Part shown: positions 46,030-57,464 of the stretch, piece by piece
Numbering within the stretch: the first letter of the stretch is position 1
Layout: each line of letters begins with the position of its first letter
Assembly: GCA_037127255.1 (NCBI GenBank)
Contig: JBANSL010000013.1
Location: forward strand, 19,922,688-19,986,687
DNA length: 64,000 bases
Source of the DNA: Persicaria tinctoria
Lineage: Eukaryota > Streptophyta > Magnoliopsida > Caryophyllales > Polygonaceae
Direction: 5' to 3'
The notes under the pieces: generated by a model
Seen by the model: only the letters and a program-made list of their open reading frames with translations
What the model was told of the DNA's origin: nothing
Database searches by the model: none
Program-made: the position numbers and the translations under genes

Positions 46030-46326
46030 TCCGGCGTCGCAAGGTTCTCCCTCCAAGCTTTGTCAATGGAGGTTTTTCCCTCCAACCTTTTGAATTCCTA
46101 CGGGGTTGAGAACTTGTGAATGTGACTAAAGACATTGATGTGATGTCTTCTTTTTTCCCTTTTCTCTTTCCAATTTTCAATTGAATTGTAACCTATTGCA
46201 ACAGGTATCCACAACCGGTTATTTTTGCAAATACTTGGGCTTTTTTGACATTTTTGTCATTTGGGCCGGGTGGGGGTTATTTTTGCAATGGGCCATAGAA
46301 AGTGGTATATCCACTATCATTTTCTC
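44418..46326. other. Right part of the PB1-domain MULE, with microsatellite
   Basis: Mostly non-coding. A 26-codon frame on the minus strand (45020-45098) starts MAKGKGKK and may be a first exon, but nothing follows it. A C-run and (TC)n tract lie at 45949-46026. The right inverted end is at about 46230-46326. No transposase is seen. Confidence 0.4.
45963..46026. repeat. (TC)n microsatellite
   Basis: About 32 uninterrupted TC units preceded by a run of 12 C at 45949-45960. Confidence 0.98.
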
Positions 46327-47817
46327 TTGTACAAATCTAGTACGCATCATCTTGAGAATTAATCTCTGTTGAAAAATCAGACTCCAAATAATTGATGGAG
46401 TTAAATCGCTGGTTGAAGTTTTATTTTATTTTCTTAAAAAACCCCATTTTATTCCGATTAGATTATCTTATGAACTCAGATTCAATCACCCAGACTACAG
46501 ATGGCAGCTATACGTACTTGGCATAAGTAAGTGGGTCACTCCTCATATTGTCAATTGGTTTTATAATGAAACTCTGCTGGTCTTGTGTGCTCGACTTAGA
46601 TGCGCTAGGATGTGTGGACCTCACACGTTATATGGCACACTGAGATATAACATGGAAATCAAGCGGAGTGAATGAAAGAAATTAACAAAAAGTGTCTGAA
46701 AAACTAATTATACGGATAGGGAGGTAGTATATGGTGTACCTTCGATCATCAGTTGACCATAGAATATACTCTCTTCGATCGGAGATGTCGTAGGAGATGA
46801 AATGTGGTCATCAACATTTGACGTTTTAGAAGTAATAATTACACTCTTTTTTACTTTTGCACTAATAACAATATAATTTGTACATTTTTTTAACCAATCA
46901 CATTTATGCATAATAAATGTGGTTTCAGAGTAAAAATTATTTGATGGGGTATTTAAAGTTAGAATTGACATTTCTTAAGAAAAAATTTGCCAAACAGATA
47001 CTTTTTTGGACAAATTGGTGAAATGTCCACCTTTTTTGACTAATTAGCAAAATGTCCATTATATATACTAATTCATCCCCAATTACCTATCAAAACAAAT
47101 AGATCTGGCGTTGGGACTAGATCTATATGGCAGATTGAGATCTTCCAAAAGAACATCACCAATTCATCCAGACTCAGACGAGCCTTACGCCATTCATCTC
47201 CGCCGCCGGTTCTCCGGTTGAATTCTCGGTGGTGTAGGCTCGCAATCGGCGTTCAGATCCCTAAAATTCGACCCCCAATTTCACCGATCTCGTCTCTCTT
47301 GCTCTCGATCCCGAATCGAGTTCGGCTTTTGGAAAATTGACTAATTTGGAATCGGTGTTCATTGATCTGGATCTCGTCTCCAACTTCCATCAAATCGAGT
47401 TCGGCTTTGGCATCTCGCTTCTCTGATTGAATCCTTGAGTTCGGCTTCCGGAAAATCGAGTTCTACTTTTGGCATCTCGATCTCGAATCGGCGTTCATTG
47501 ATCTAGATCTCGTCTTCGGTTTTCTTGCAATCGGTTTCGGCTTCCGGCAAATCGACTGATTTTGGTCGATCTCCGGCATTTGCAATCGAGTTCGGCAAAG
47601 CAAGGGAGCGGTCGGAGGGAGCGACCGAGCGAGGCAGCGACGATACGGAGGTGGAGGCTGGAGCGAGCGAGCGAGGGAGCGAGGCCGGATCTGTGCTTTC
47701 TCTCCTCCAATGGTGGCTCCATTGACGCGAGGAAGGAGAAGGTTATTTTTGTTAAATTACAAAAATTACCCTATGAATATGAGAAATTAAAAAAAATATT
47801 TTTTATTATGTGATCCA

Positions 47818-48408
47818 TAATCTTCATTTTTATTTTTATTTTTGCACAACAAAATGTTATATTTGCACAAGGTACTCTTATATTTGCACGACAAAATGTT
47901 AAAAAAAAAACAAAAAAAACTAGACTTGAGTCATATTTGCACAAATTATGGTTAAATTTGCACAACGTACTCTTATATTTGCACGAAAAAATGTTTAAAA
48001 AATAAAATAAAACTAGCTAGACTTGGATCATATTTGCACAACTTACGGTTACATTTGCACAATGTACTCTTATATTTGCACGACAACATGTAAAAAAAAT
48101 TTAAAAAAAACTAGATTTGGGTTATATTTGCACAACTTACGGTTATATTTGCATATCGTACTCTTATATTTGTACGACAAAATGTAAAACAAAAAAACAA
48201 AAAACAAAACTAGACTTGGGTCATATTTGCACAACTCACGGTTAAATTTGCACAACGTACTCTTATATTTGCACGACAAAATGTTAAAAAAAATTAAAAA
48301 TAATTAACAAAAATTAAAAAAACTAGACTTGTGTCATATTTCCACAACTTACGGTTAAATTTGCACAGCGTACTCTTATATTTGCACGATAAAATGTTTT
48401 TTAAAAAA
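47818..48408. repeat. Minisatellite, left half
   Basis: About six units of roughly 95-115 bp. Each runs through CTTATATTTGCACGACAAAATGTT, an A-run of variable length, CTAGACTTGGGTCATATTTGC, then CAACTTACGGTTA. Length variation is mainly in the A-run. The array continues at 52285. Confidence 0.9.
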
Positions 48409-51400
48409 GGCAAAATTAATTCAAATAATCCAACCTTTTATGAGGGGAGCAGGTACCACCACAACCTTTACAATGTTACAAAAATACCCTAATCTTAATT
48501 AAATAACTACCAAGGCTGCCACAAGCTCTAAAGTAAGTGATGTGTTTCTCATTCATCTCTCTTCATACGTCATACTCATTCCTCTCTTTTCCTCTTTTCA
48601 CTGTTCAATGATAATTTCCCCCCTATTCAATGGTATTGAAATTTGAAAAAAAAAAGTGAATTTGAGAGCAATTATACCAAGACAACAAAGTGAATTTGAC
48701 AGCATATGTTAAGCAAATTGGTTCATAACAGTAAACTGAATAAGAAAACAAAGAGCGGGTTTTAGCCAAATTGCCGAATTTTTTTTATATATAATATGCA
48801 TTATATAAGTTAGATAAGTATACTTGGCTTAGTTACATAACAAATCCAACTATCCAAAACCCCAAAAAACTGCCCTGTATAATGTCACAAAATATCAAAA
48901 CTCAAGTAGTAGCAAAATGTGATGTTAAATTGTTCTTCAATCCACATCAAGGTTGGGAAGATTGTAGTCCCCCAGTAGAAAATGATTATGAATAAAAACT
49001 TGGTTGGGCCATGCAAGTCGGAGCTTTCATAGGTCTACCTCTTGGCCTTTTAGGCTGGTTGGTTATCTCCCCTTGATGCTCACATGACTTCCTTGGTGGC
49101 TGACCATCCTTTCTTGGTCTTCATCTTGATCTCACCTATGAATGTAATAGTATAATTTGAAGTGTCATAACTGAATTTTGATTTCAAATGAGAAAAAAAA
49201 AAGCAACCATAAAGGCATAGAGTAATACTTGTGTAGGAGCTGATTCTTGTAAGGATGTGTCACCTTTCCGAGGACATGTTCTCTTATTATGATTTTTTCC
49301 TTTACAAATTTGGCAAGTCATTTCAATTCCATGCTTGGACAACTTGCCTTTCTTGTCAAATCTCTCATGAGCCTCCTTCCTTCTATTTTTATTGGGTCTT
49401 CCTGCTCTAGTCTTGATTGATGGAGGGTCTAATGCATACTCTACTTCTTCCCAATGCTTCTCCCCCTTCATTGTCTTAATGGAGCGATTATAACTTTGAA
49501 GATATTTTTCCTTCTTGAACCAGTCAGATACAAGATTTTCTGAAGGAACTCTTAGCCAATTGTAACAAGCTACAACATGACAACAAGGTATACCAGTAAG
49601 ATCCCACTTTCGACAACTACAAATCTTATGCTCAACGTTCACACTAAACATGTCACAATGATGAATCACTTGAAACTCAATGGGGGATGAAGGTTTGACC
49701 TCGCATTTCCGAGCTTCTAACTTCTCTAATTCCAACTTTCTTCTAATTCTTGGACAAATATAATCAGAAGTGTTACTCATTAGACAACTTTTGACAAACA
49801 ATCTTTCCATCAATTTTAACCTATAAGAGGATCATGGGGAAACAAGAATAGTATCATTTAAATGTCTCAATTAATCATTATGTAACGGGAAAAAATAGTA
49901 TGACTCGTACCTTATGTCTTCAAGCATGTAAATGAGAGGTTTTGCTCTAGCTTCCAGTATAAAGCCATTAAATGTTTCAGCCAAATTATTGACATTCACG
50001 TAACATTTACTCATTGTTCTCAGATAAGCTCTACAAAAGCGTGTTGGATTTTGGTGTAGAAAGTCTTCTGTAGCATGATTGCTCACAATTCTCATCTCAT
50101 CCAATGCGGCATTCAAATCTACTTGAGTATATGCTCTATCAGCTTTCCAGAATAGAAATTTCAGTTGATCTCCCTTGTATTTCTTGTGCCAATTTGCATA
50201 AATATGGCGTGCACAATTCCTATGCTCCACTTTTGGAAAATGATATTGTACAACATTGCATAAACCCTGAAATATATATAAATCTATATAAGTGAATAAT
50301 ATTATTAATTAATTTCACCAAAGGTAATGTCTATAGAAGATGAAGAAAAAAATTACCTTTTGTTGGTCAGAGCTGATGGTACAGTTTTCGCCACCAAATC
50401 CACTCAAATCCTTTTTCAAATTCTCTAAAAACCAGCTCCATGAGTCATTATTTTCAGCTTCTACAACTGCCCAAGCTATTGGATACATTTGGTTATTTCC
50501 ATCTCTCCCAACTGCACATAACAACATACCACCCAAATAGGTTTTCAAGAAGCACCCATCCAAACAAATCACTGGCCTACATCCTTTAAGGAATCCCTCC
50601 CGTAGGCCAGGAAAGCATGAATACAACCTCTTAAATATGTTTGGATTTGTAGGGATAGTTGGCTGATCAGTGAGCAAATTTATAGTGGTGAGGGGATCTA
50701 CCTTTCTTAACTCAAACAAATATGACCCTAACTTATTATAATGTTCATTGGCTGTTCCATATATCATCATATGGGCATGTTTTTTCACCCTATAACATGT
50801 AAACTTCTTTAGTTGCACACCGAATCTCTCCATCACTGTTCTTATTAATACGTTAGTAGACCAACCAGGATCTTTCTTGTATTGTTCCAAATACTCTTTT
50901 GCTAACCACCGTGCTTTTACTTGAATATTCTCATAATCTTCTCTATTGCATGTGTGGTTAGGAGTGACTGATTTCACAACAAATGTTCCTCTTTTACCAT
51001 CCCATGAAGCATAAATCTTCCATGTGCAACCCTCTTTGCACTTGGCTGCTAGCTTGTTATTCTTTTCACTCTTATACCATCTAATGCTATAGCCTGCTAC
51101 GACAGCATACCTAATAACTTGATCTTTAAATCTCTGAGGTGATGCAAAAAGCATTCCAACTCTCCAAACAAAATTCTTCAATGCATCATCACATAAAACT
51201 TTGAAATGCACTTTCTCCTTCCCCGAATCAATTTCAACATCGTCATCCTCTACAGCCGGCAATGCATAAAGGATCTCCGAGTTTTCACTATCACTTGCAT
51301 GTTGTTCATTGTGTGCATTTATGTAAGAAGACCCAACATTCTCAAATGGAGTATTTATCTCCATCAATTTCTGTCTATTAGCAAGCCATTCATCATCACT

Positions 51401-52284
51401 GTCACTTGAAGATCCTCCACTTTCACAACTATCTTTCTCACTATCTTCTATTTCATTGCACTCATCCTCACTAGCCACATAGGTAGGGTCTATTTCCAAG
51501 CCAGAATCTTGAAACCATTCTAGATAATCTTTAGATAAGCCTTCATCACCAACCACATAATAATCTTCCATTTTCACCTTAATAAGATATCAAAAGGCAA
51601 AAAAAAAACATTTTTTATTAAATTCCTTGAATTTCAACACCAATAACCCTAAACTCATGATCAGACCAAACCCTATCACCAATTCTATGTCAAGAAGAAA
51701 ACTTTACAAATAAATCATGGAAAAAAAAATCATACCAAATATGTTCGTCGACTCGCCTCGGTGCTCATGCGCTTCTACAAATCACATCTCTCTACACTAT
51801 GACTTTGAGCTTTTCCCTCTTTCTTGCCCTCCCCTACAAATTGATCAGACCTCTCTTGTAAATCAAGTTCAGTGATGTGTTTGCTACCGCAATAGAACCA
51901 AGAATCGGGCCCTATTGCTCTCAATCCATCTCTTTTTCTACATGTTCAAGCTCTACCCTAGTTCCCTCTCTGGTTGCTCTCGTTGGTCTACTGCAAAAGT
52001 AGATGATACTCAATTACTCATGATATTTATTTATTTAAATAATAATATCCCTCTATTTTATTACTTATGGTATTTATTTATTTATTTAAATAATCATCTC
52101 ACTTAAAAAGCAATAAGCAACTATCAGGGCTACATCACCCCCTAGTGAAACTAGACTTACTTTAAAGGTGGTGGCAAGATTTGTAATTATTTAATTAAGA
52201 TTGGGGTATTTTTGTAACATTTTAAAGGTTGTGGTGCTACTTGCTCCCCTCATAAAAGGTTGTGTTATTTGAATTAATTTTCCC
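48409..52284 (-). mobile_element. Complete, potentially autonomous MULE (MuDR-like)
   Basis: 3876 bp. Inverted repeats of 130 bp, 48409-48538 and 52155-52284, match at most positions. An exact 9-bp duplication TTTAAAAAA flanks it at 48400-48408 and 52285-52293. The single gene inside is a full transposase on the minus strand with clean splice sites and no stop. 48539-49183 and 51578-52154 are non-coding flanks between gene and inverted repeats. A possible extra 3' exon around 49060-49140 could not be settled. Confidence 0.92.
49184..51577 (-). CDS. MuDR-type MULE transposase, intact
   Basis: Exons 51577-50357 (1221 nt), 50266-49911 (356 nt) and 49820-49184 (637 nt) join in frame through GT-AG introns to 737 residues. 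An acidic N-terminus (residues 1-120) precedes the mutator DNA-binding domain (about 125-210, with CTWKIY and HTCNRE). The MULE catalytic core starts near 335: first Asp in ICLDGCFLK, second Asp in ISSDQQK at the exon 1 end, and likely Glu in NLAETFNGF (exon 2). The SWIM zinc finger CSCRKWDLTGIPCCH and a CCHC knuckle CQICKGKNHNKRTC are in exon 3. It should cut and join the 130-bp inverted repeats around it. Start: two Met (51577 and 51571) are equally possible. Last residues may differ if a further exon is used. Confidence 0.9.
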
Positions 52285-52945
52285 TTTAAAAAAAAACTAG
52301 ACTTGGGTCATATTGTCTCAACATACGGTTATATTTGCACATCGTACTCTTATATTTGCACGACAAAATGTTAAAAAAAAATGAAAAAAAACTAGACTTG
52401 GGTCATATTTGCTCAGCATACGGTTATATTTGCCCATCGTACTCTTATATTTGCACGACAAAATGAACAAAAAAAAAAAGACTTGGATCATATTTGCACA
52501 ACTTACGGTTATGTTTGCACAACGTACTCTTATATTTGCACGACAAAATGTTTACAAAAAAAACTAGACTTGGGTCATATTTGCTAAATATACGGTTATT
52601 TTTGCATATGCACAACATACTCTTATTTTTGCACGAAAAAATGTTAAAAAAAAAAAACTAGCCTTAGGTCTTATTTGCTCAACATACGGTTATATTTGCA
52701 CATGCACAACATACTCTTATTTTTGCACGACAATATATATATATATATAACTAGACTTGGGTCATATTTGCTCAACATACGGTTATTTTTGCACATGCAC
52801 AACATACTCTTATTTTTACACGACAAAATGTAAAAAAAAAAACTAGACTTGGGTCTTATTTGCTCAACATGCGGTTATTTTTGCACATGCTCAACATACT
52901 CTTATTTTTGCACAACAAAATGTTAAAAAAAAAAAGAAAAAGAAA
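52285..52945. repeat. Minisatellite, right half
   Basis: Seven or so further units of the 47818-48408 array, about 85-100 bp each, with a local (TA)n at 52735-52748. Later units share GCACATGCACAACATACTCTTATTTTTGC, a variant not seen in the left half. Confidence 0.9.
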
Positions 52946-53258
52946 AAAGAGTTGGGCTACAGGCAAGATGAAAAAATTGCTATTGGTAGGATGATAAAAT
53001 TGCTATGGAGAAGATGAACACTCCACCAATTTGTCCCAAAATGTGGACGTTTCACCAATTAGGATAACGTTTTTGAACATTTTACCAATTCCCACATTTC
53101 TTAATATATGTGCATATTTCTAAAATATCGAATATTTATGATCGGAGAGGGTACATATATACTTGGATCATTTCAAAGTTATTGACTTGTGACCTTTGTG
53201 GTATTTGGATACACTGGCTTCAAGTCTTCAACCTATCTACTTTATACTATTAAAAAAA

Positions 53259-54083
53259 GGGTGAATTATATTTTTGGTCCCTAACGTTTACCACTTGTTT
53301 CACTTTAGTCCCCAACCTTTGAAACGTTTCAAAATAGTCTTTAACCTTTCTATTTCGTTTCATTTTAGTCCCTAACCTTTCAAAGGTTGTAAAATAGTCC
53401 CTAAGCTTATATTTGTTATTCATTTTAGTCCCTAATATTAAAATATTATTTGAAATAATTATAAAAAATCACCCTAAAGTTATCATAATGTATATAAATG
53501 AGTAAATTACCCATATAAAGAATAATTATAAAACAAATATCCAACTTTATGATTTTTTTTTAAAAAGATATCTTTTATTATTCGAATTCATTATTTTAAT
53601 GGATTAATACACATATATTGGATCTATGTATTGGTAAATAAGAAAAAAAAATATCCCACAATCTCTTATAGTTAATCACAAGATCTATAAATTTTATGAG
53701 AGCTTGTGAAAACAAAAATTATGGATAATTTTATATAATATGCTCTTATGATAAATAGTAAAATAGTTTGAGTATTTTTCAAAATTAAAATTATAGAGTT
53801 AGATGATTTTATATACTTTTCTTTGTATGAATGATTTTATTTAAATTATGATAAATTTAGGGTTGTTTTTTTTTTTATATAATTATTTCAAATAATATTT
53901 TAATATTAGGGACTAAAACGAATAAAAAAATGCAAGGTTATGGACTATTTTACAACCTTTGAAAGGTTAGGGACTAAAATGAAACGGAATAGAAAGGTCA
54001 AGGACTATTCTAAAACGTTTCAAAGGCTAGGGACTAAAGTGAAACAAGTTGTAAAAGTTAGGGACCAAAAATGTAATTCACCC
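53259..54083. mobile_element. Fold-back (MULE-type MITE) element with TSD TTAAAAAAA
   Basis: 825 bp. Both arms, nearly 200 bp, are inverted copies (GGGTGAATTATATTTTTGGTCC at the left, its complement at the right), and each arm repeats 'TTTAGTCCCTAACCTTT'-type units. The exact 9-bp duplication TTAAAAAAA is at 53250-53258 and 54084-54092; copy A has one TTAAAAA site here. The centre is AT-rich and non-coding. Confidence 0.9.
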
Positions 54084-55441
54084 TTAAAAAAAGCAAAGGT
54101 CATTAACTCAATAACTTTGAAAATTTCAAATTTATTGACAATAATATTGAACAATAAATTATAGAGGGAATTGCACATACTAACCCAAAAAACGAAAAGT
54201 GTTGCAAGGTTAACCCAACCCGGTTTTAAATTAGGTCAAACCGGATATTTGGTAACCCGTGTACCCGGTAGCCCGTTGCAAAGGAGAGAAGGGAAGAGAA
54301 AAGGAAGGGGATTGGAGACGGGGACAGGCGGAGGCATCTCCCTCGAGGCGAGGCGCAGACGACCAGAAGGGGATCGGAGGCGGGCGAGAAAGGAGGGAGA
54401 AGGAGGGGGATCGAGGGAAGGCGCAGGCGGAAGCATCTCCCTCGACGGTGGATTGCTCGAGGCGAGGCGTAGGCGGAGGCATCTCCTTCGATCTCTGTAG
54501 TTGATTGAAGGCAACGAGGTTAGTTCCTTCTGTTGTTGGCTATTATCGTCGGAGATCCGTGGCTTGGAGGCGCAGGCGGCGAGTACTTCCACTCTCTCTT
54601 TCTTCAGGCGATTTCGAGCCTCGTCGAGGATAATCTCCACAATTGGCTTCCATTCTGCGATTCCAGGTACAGTCCTTCACCCTTCTTCTTCTCTGCTCTA
54701 TCTTTCAAGCCTTTGAATTGGAATTTTTAGTTTAGGGCTAGAGACTGAAATTTCGAATTTCGGAATTGAAATGGTTTGGTTTGAAATTTCCCATTCGGTT
54801 AGGGTTGGGGTTTGCTGTCTGTCATGTCTGAATAAATAGGTGACATGTTGATTGGTGTAGGTGTCATGTAGTAAGTGATGTTGCCAAATAGAGGGCTGAG
54901 TTTGTCCGTGAGATTTTCTAGTGGGGCAGGGGGTAATGTCAAGGGTAGGAGTCAGTAAAGAGGAAGATGATGATGAAGAGTTGGGATTGGTTGGAGAAAG
55001 GTCAATGTCAGGAGTAGGAGATTTTGAAACAATACCTCATATGGAGTACTCCATGAATGCAACGTTCACATGAATTAGGATTTGTTACTTGTGGAATTGT
55101 GTATCATCGTGTTCTTCCATGTCCCTAGACAATACTCCCTCCATGAGTTGAGCGCTTGGTTGTTCTAGAAGGAGGGCCTGTTGCTGAATATATCAGCAAG
55201 GCTATCGATCTCCCACCGTTGTAAATTTGGCTTTCCTGTGTGCTATTTGTTCTCTCATGAGAAGTGGGAGATCTAAATGAATGAAGAAACCTTTAATATA
55301 GGTATGTTGCTGACTTGATTCATTTTAGGGTTGTGTATTATGCACTAGTGTGTTTTATGTGCAGAGCAAATGATAATGGCCAAGGTAAATGAATAGACCC
55401 TCACATATCAAGTTTCTTTGACATAAATATTCTTCCCATGT

Positions 55442-55510
55442 AGCCTATTAGCTCAATGGGAGAGCATTGTGGTCATACACAAAGATGTGGGTTCAATTCC
55501 CACGTAGGCT
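55442..55510 (+). tRNA. tRNA-like sequence (possible tRNA-Met-like or pseudogene)
   Basis: 69 nt that fold as a cloverleaf: acceptor AGCCTAT with GTAGGCT (one G-T pair), D arm GCTC..GAGC, anticodon stem TTGTG..CACAA, T arm GTGGG-TTCAATT-CCCAC. A-box TAGCTCAATGG and B-box GGTTCAATTCC are each one base off consensus. The anticodon loop, GTCATA, is 6 nt if the stem is fully paired, and CAT lies within it. This departs from a normal 7-nt loop, so a pseudogene or a tRNA-derived pol III promoter is as likely as a working tRNA. Confidence 0.5.
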
Positions 55511-55559
55511 TATTATTCATTAATCAACACCGACTATCAACTTATGTTTAGAACAAGTC

Positions 55560-55680
55560 AAGCTTGCTACATCACCAAATTCATGTGTCAAGTAAAAACA
55601 ATTCATATGTCAAGTAAAACACATTATATGTCATGTAAATCCGGTATGAGTGACATGTAAATTCAGTATGGGTTATGGGT
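55560..55680. repeat. TGTCATGT/TGTCAAGTAAA word cluster
   Basis: Repeated ATGTGTCAAGTAAA, ATATGTCAAGTAAA, ATGTCATGTAAAT and GTGACATGTAAATT. The same kind of words (ACATGTCATGTTAAT, ACCTGTCATGTTA) occur at 56025-56060 and 61606-61680, that is, on both sides of the nested LTR element, which landed inside this degenerate array. Confidence 0.6.
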
Positions 55681-56099
55681 TATTTTTGGTGCTGCTATCA
55701 CATAATTTAGTTGCATAAGTGCTTGGATTAGCATGTTTCTTTGCTTGAGGGACTCGCAACGCAGAAGTGAGTTCATTATTAATAAAACATCAAACGAAGA
55801 CCACTTTAGTTTCTTTGCTTGGATTAGCATGTTTCTTTGCTTGGATTAGTATGTCTTCTTATTGTTGAAATTAATAAAGTTGTTGGAAGGCCACTTTAGT
55901 TTCACAGTCATTCCAGTAGAGTGAGTTCAACCGGTCGTTCGGCTTATCCCACACTTGAAATGTAGGAAGAGGAAGATTGTTGTTGCCCAACAAAAGCCTT
56001 TTTTCTTTATGTTAAAGGATATAAACTGTCATGTTAATACCATTACATGTCATGTTATTTTCATTCATTAAGGAGAAGAGGCTCGATTCTCATTACCTG

Positions 56100-57386
56100 T
56101 GATAATGCCTATTTTAGATAGGCATTATAGACATATTTAGTTTAGTTAGGTTGCATTTCTTTCATACTTTGTTACTAAATTGCATCTTGTGATTATTTCG
56201 AAAGAGTTCGGATTCTGCGCAAATTTGTGTTTATCTCGCAGATTGAATCGGAACACATTTGGGAGATGCAATATCTCGAAGAGGAACACAAGAAACATGG
56301 GAAGGAACAAGGAAGGAAAGATGCAAGACAAGAGGAAAAGGCCGCAAAGGAAGCCAAGAAGCTACGGCAAAACACCCTGCCGCGGGCGCAACAAGGATTC
56401 CGCGGCCGCAGCAAGGCCCGCTGCAGCGGGGTGTGAAGTAACAGCTTGCGGCGGGCGCAGCACCTATGCTGCGCCCGCATCGGTCGTCAGTGATCCGCAA
56501 CGTTTTGATTAAAAAACCCTAGAGGTCTTATTTTGTTTCATGGCCGACGTGGGTGTTTTTAGGCCGACTTTTAGTTAATTTTTACAGGACTTCTTCCATT
56601 CTATTCTTTCATTAGACACTTTAGAGATTTTGAGCGATGTCTCCCATGAGGAACTAAACTCATCTATTCTGCCTGCAATTTGAAGCTTTATTCGGATTGA
56701 TTGTGAGTTTCTAATTCTCGTTCCTTGTTTCCTATATTTGAATGTTTCAACTTCTTTGTGCTTGATTGTTTATTGTTTTGTTCTATCTTGTCTGGCCAAC
56801 TTGTTAGATCAATTCAATCGCTAAGGTTTTGTAGATTCCTGGTTGTGAACCTTAACCTAAGTGGCAAACTTGTTCCTTTAGGGCTGGTTGAACTAATTGA
56901 GTGAGTAGGAAGTTGAATGTGTTGTTAAATCCTTTTTTAGGGACTGCAAATACCTTGGCTAATCTCTGAACTTAAAGCTATCAATTAGGTTAAATCCTTC
57001 TTTAGGGACTGTTCAATTGATAAGGGTTGCTAGGACTGGTTGGACTAGTAACTATATTAGGTCGGGACAAGGACATTCATAGGGAACTTAATAGGACGAG
57101 AAGAAGTTACAAGGATCGCTTCAATCCAATAAAGTGGAAAATTGTAGGTAGAATTACTTCTCCTAATTGTCTAAAACCAAATCCATTTACTTTGCTTTCT
57201 TACTCCGCTTTGATAAAAGGCGGAACTTTCACCCACTAAAACCCCCCAAACTGGTTACTTTAATTGACACATAAATCACACTTGAGTTATAATTTTCCCT
57301 GTGGGATCGACCTCTTGCTTATCGCTATACTTGCTTTAGGTTTGAGTTTTCTTTGGCGGAATCAACGATAGGTTTTACCTCCGTCA
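56100..57386 (+). repeat. 5' LTR of the 56100-61605 element
   Basis: 1287 bp, TGATAATGCC to CCTCCGTCA. It contains a GC-rich segment (56380-56480) with CGCGGGCGCAGCA-type short repeats. Confidence 0.95.
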
Positions 57387-57390
57387 AATT

Positions 57391-57408
57391 TGGCGCCGTT
57401 GCCGGGGA
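57391..57408 (+). other. Primer-binding site (tRNA-Asp)
   Basis: TGGCGCCGTTGCCGGGGA, 4 bp after the 5' LTR. Confidence 0.95.
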
Positions 57409-57464
57409 ATTTTTATTTAATTCTTGTGTGTTTTTAGTGTTAATTTTGGTGTGGATTGTCTTAT

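Larger units (their letters stand above)
33906..46326 (+). mobile_element. MULE carrying a PB1-domain gene, split by an Athila-like element
   Basis: Flanked by TTG(A/T)ACAA at 33898-33905 and 46327-46334; copy B has one such site uninterrupted near 63160-63172. The inverted ends share GGATATACCA (33920-33929 and, inverted, 46303-46312) and TTGCAAAAAT words. Without the nested 9-kb element it is about 3.4 kb. It encodes only an N-terminal MULE-type domain, with no catalytic core visible. Confidence 0.7.
30305..46530. repeat. Ancestral duplication, copy A (expanded by insertions)
   Basis: Blocks 30305-30544, 33611-33905 and 46327-46530 together form one ancestral sequence that is repeated in the same order and orientation in copy B (46769-63380). 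The insertions separating the A blocks (30545-33610 and 33906-46326) are absent from the equivalent points in B, and the B insertions are absent from A. The left edge coincides with the end of a Stowaway-like MITE; the right edge is near 46530. Sequence 46531-46764 between the copies shows nothing identifiable. Confidence 0.85.
46979..53093. mobile_element. MULE-like element containing a minisatellite and a nested MULE
   Basis: Flanked by ACATTTCTTAA at 46968-46978 and 53094-53104; copy A has this stretch once. Terminal sequences on both sides contain GGACAAATTGGTG(A/G)A words in inverted orientation (about 47009 and 53015). 47100-47730 is exon-like with CG-rich end but encodes nothing recognisable. 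A minisatellite fills the rest and is broken by the MULE 48409-52284. The left end shares AAAATTTGCC(A/C)(A/C)ACAG with the copy-A MULE, so the two may be relatives inserted 24 bp or so apart in the ancestral site. Confidence 0.6.
46769..53151. mobile_element. Stowaway-like MITE, copy B (split)
   Basis: CTCTCTTCGATCGGAGATG at the left and ATCGGAGAGGG at the right, flanked by TA. It is interrupted by the 46979-53093 insertion. Confidence 0.6.

Noticed and set aside
45856..46119. Open frames with long Ser-Leu or Arg-Glu runs on both strands
   Set aside because: They are translations of the (TC)n microsatellite, not genes.
47771..48279. Frames on the minus strand with repeated CKYNxxLCKY
   Set aside because: Translation of the minisatellite units; the repeat explains the pattern.
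56180..56512. 110-codon frame, repeated at 60399-60731
   Set aside because: Same position in both LTRs of one element; low-complexity Lys/Arg-rich and Ala-rich sequence, no known domain.
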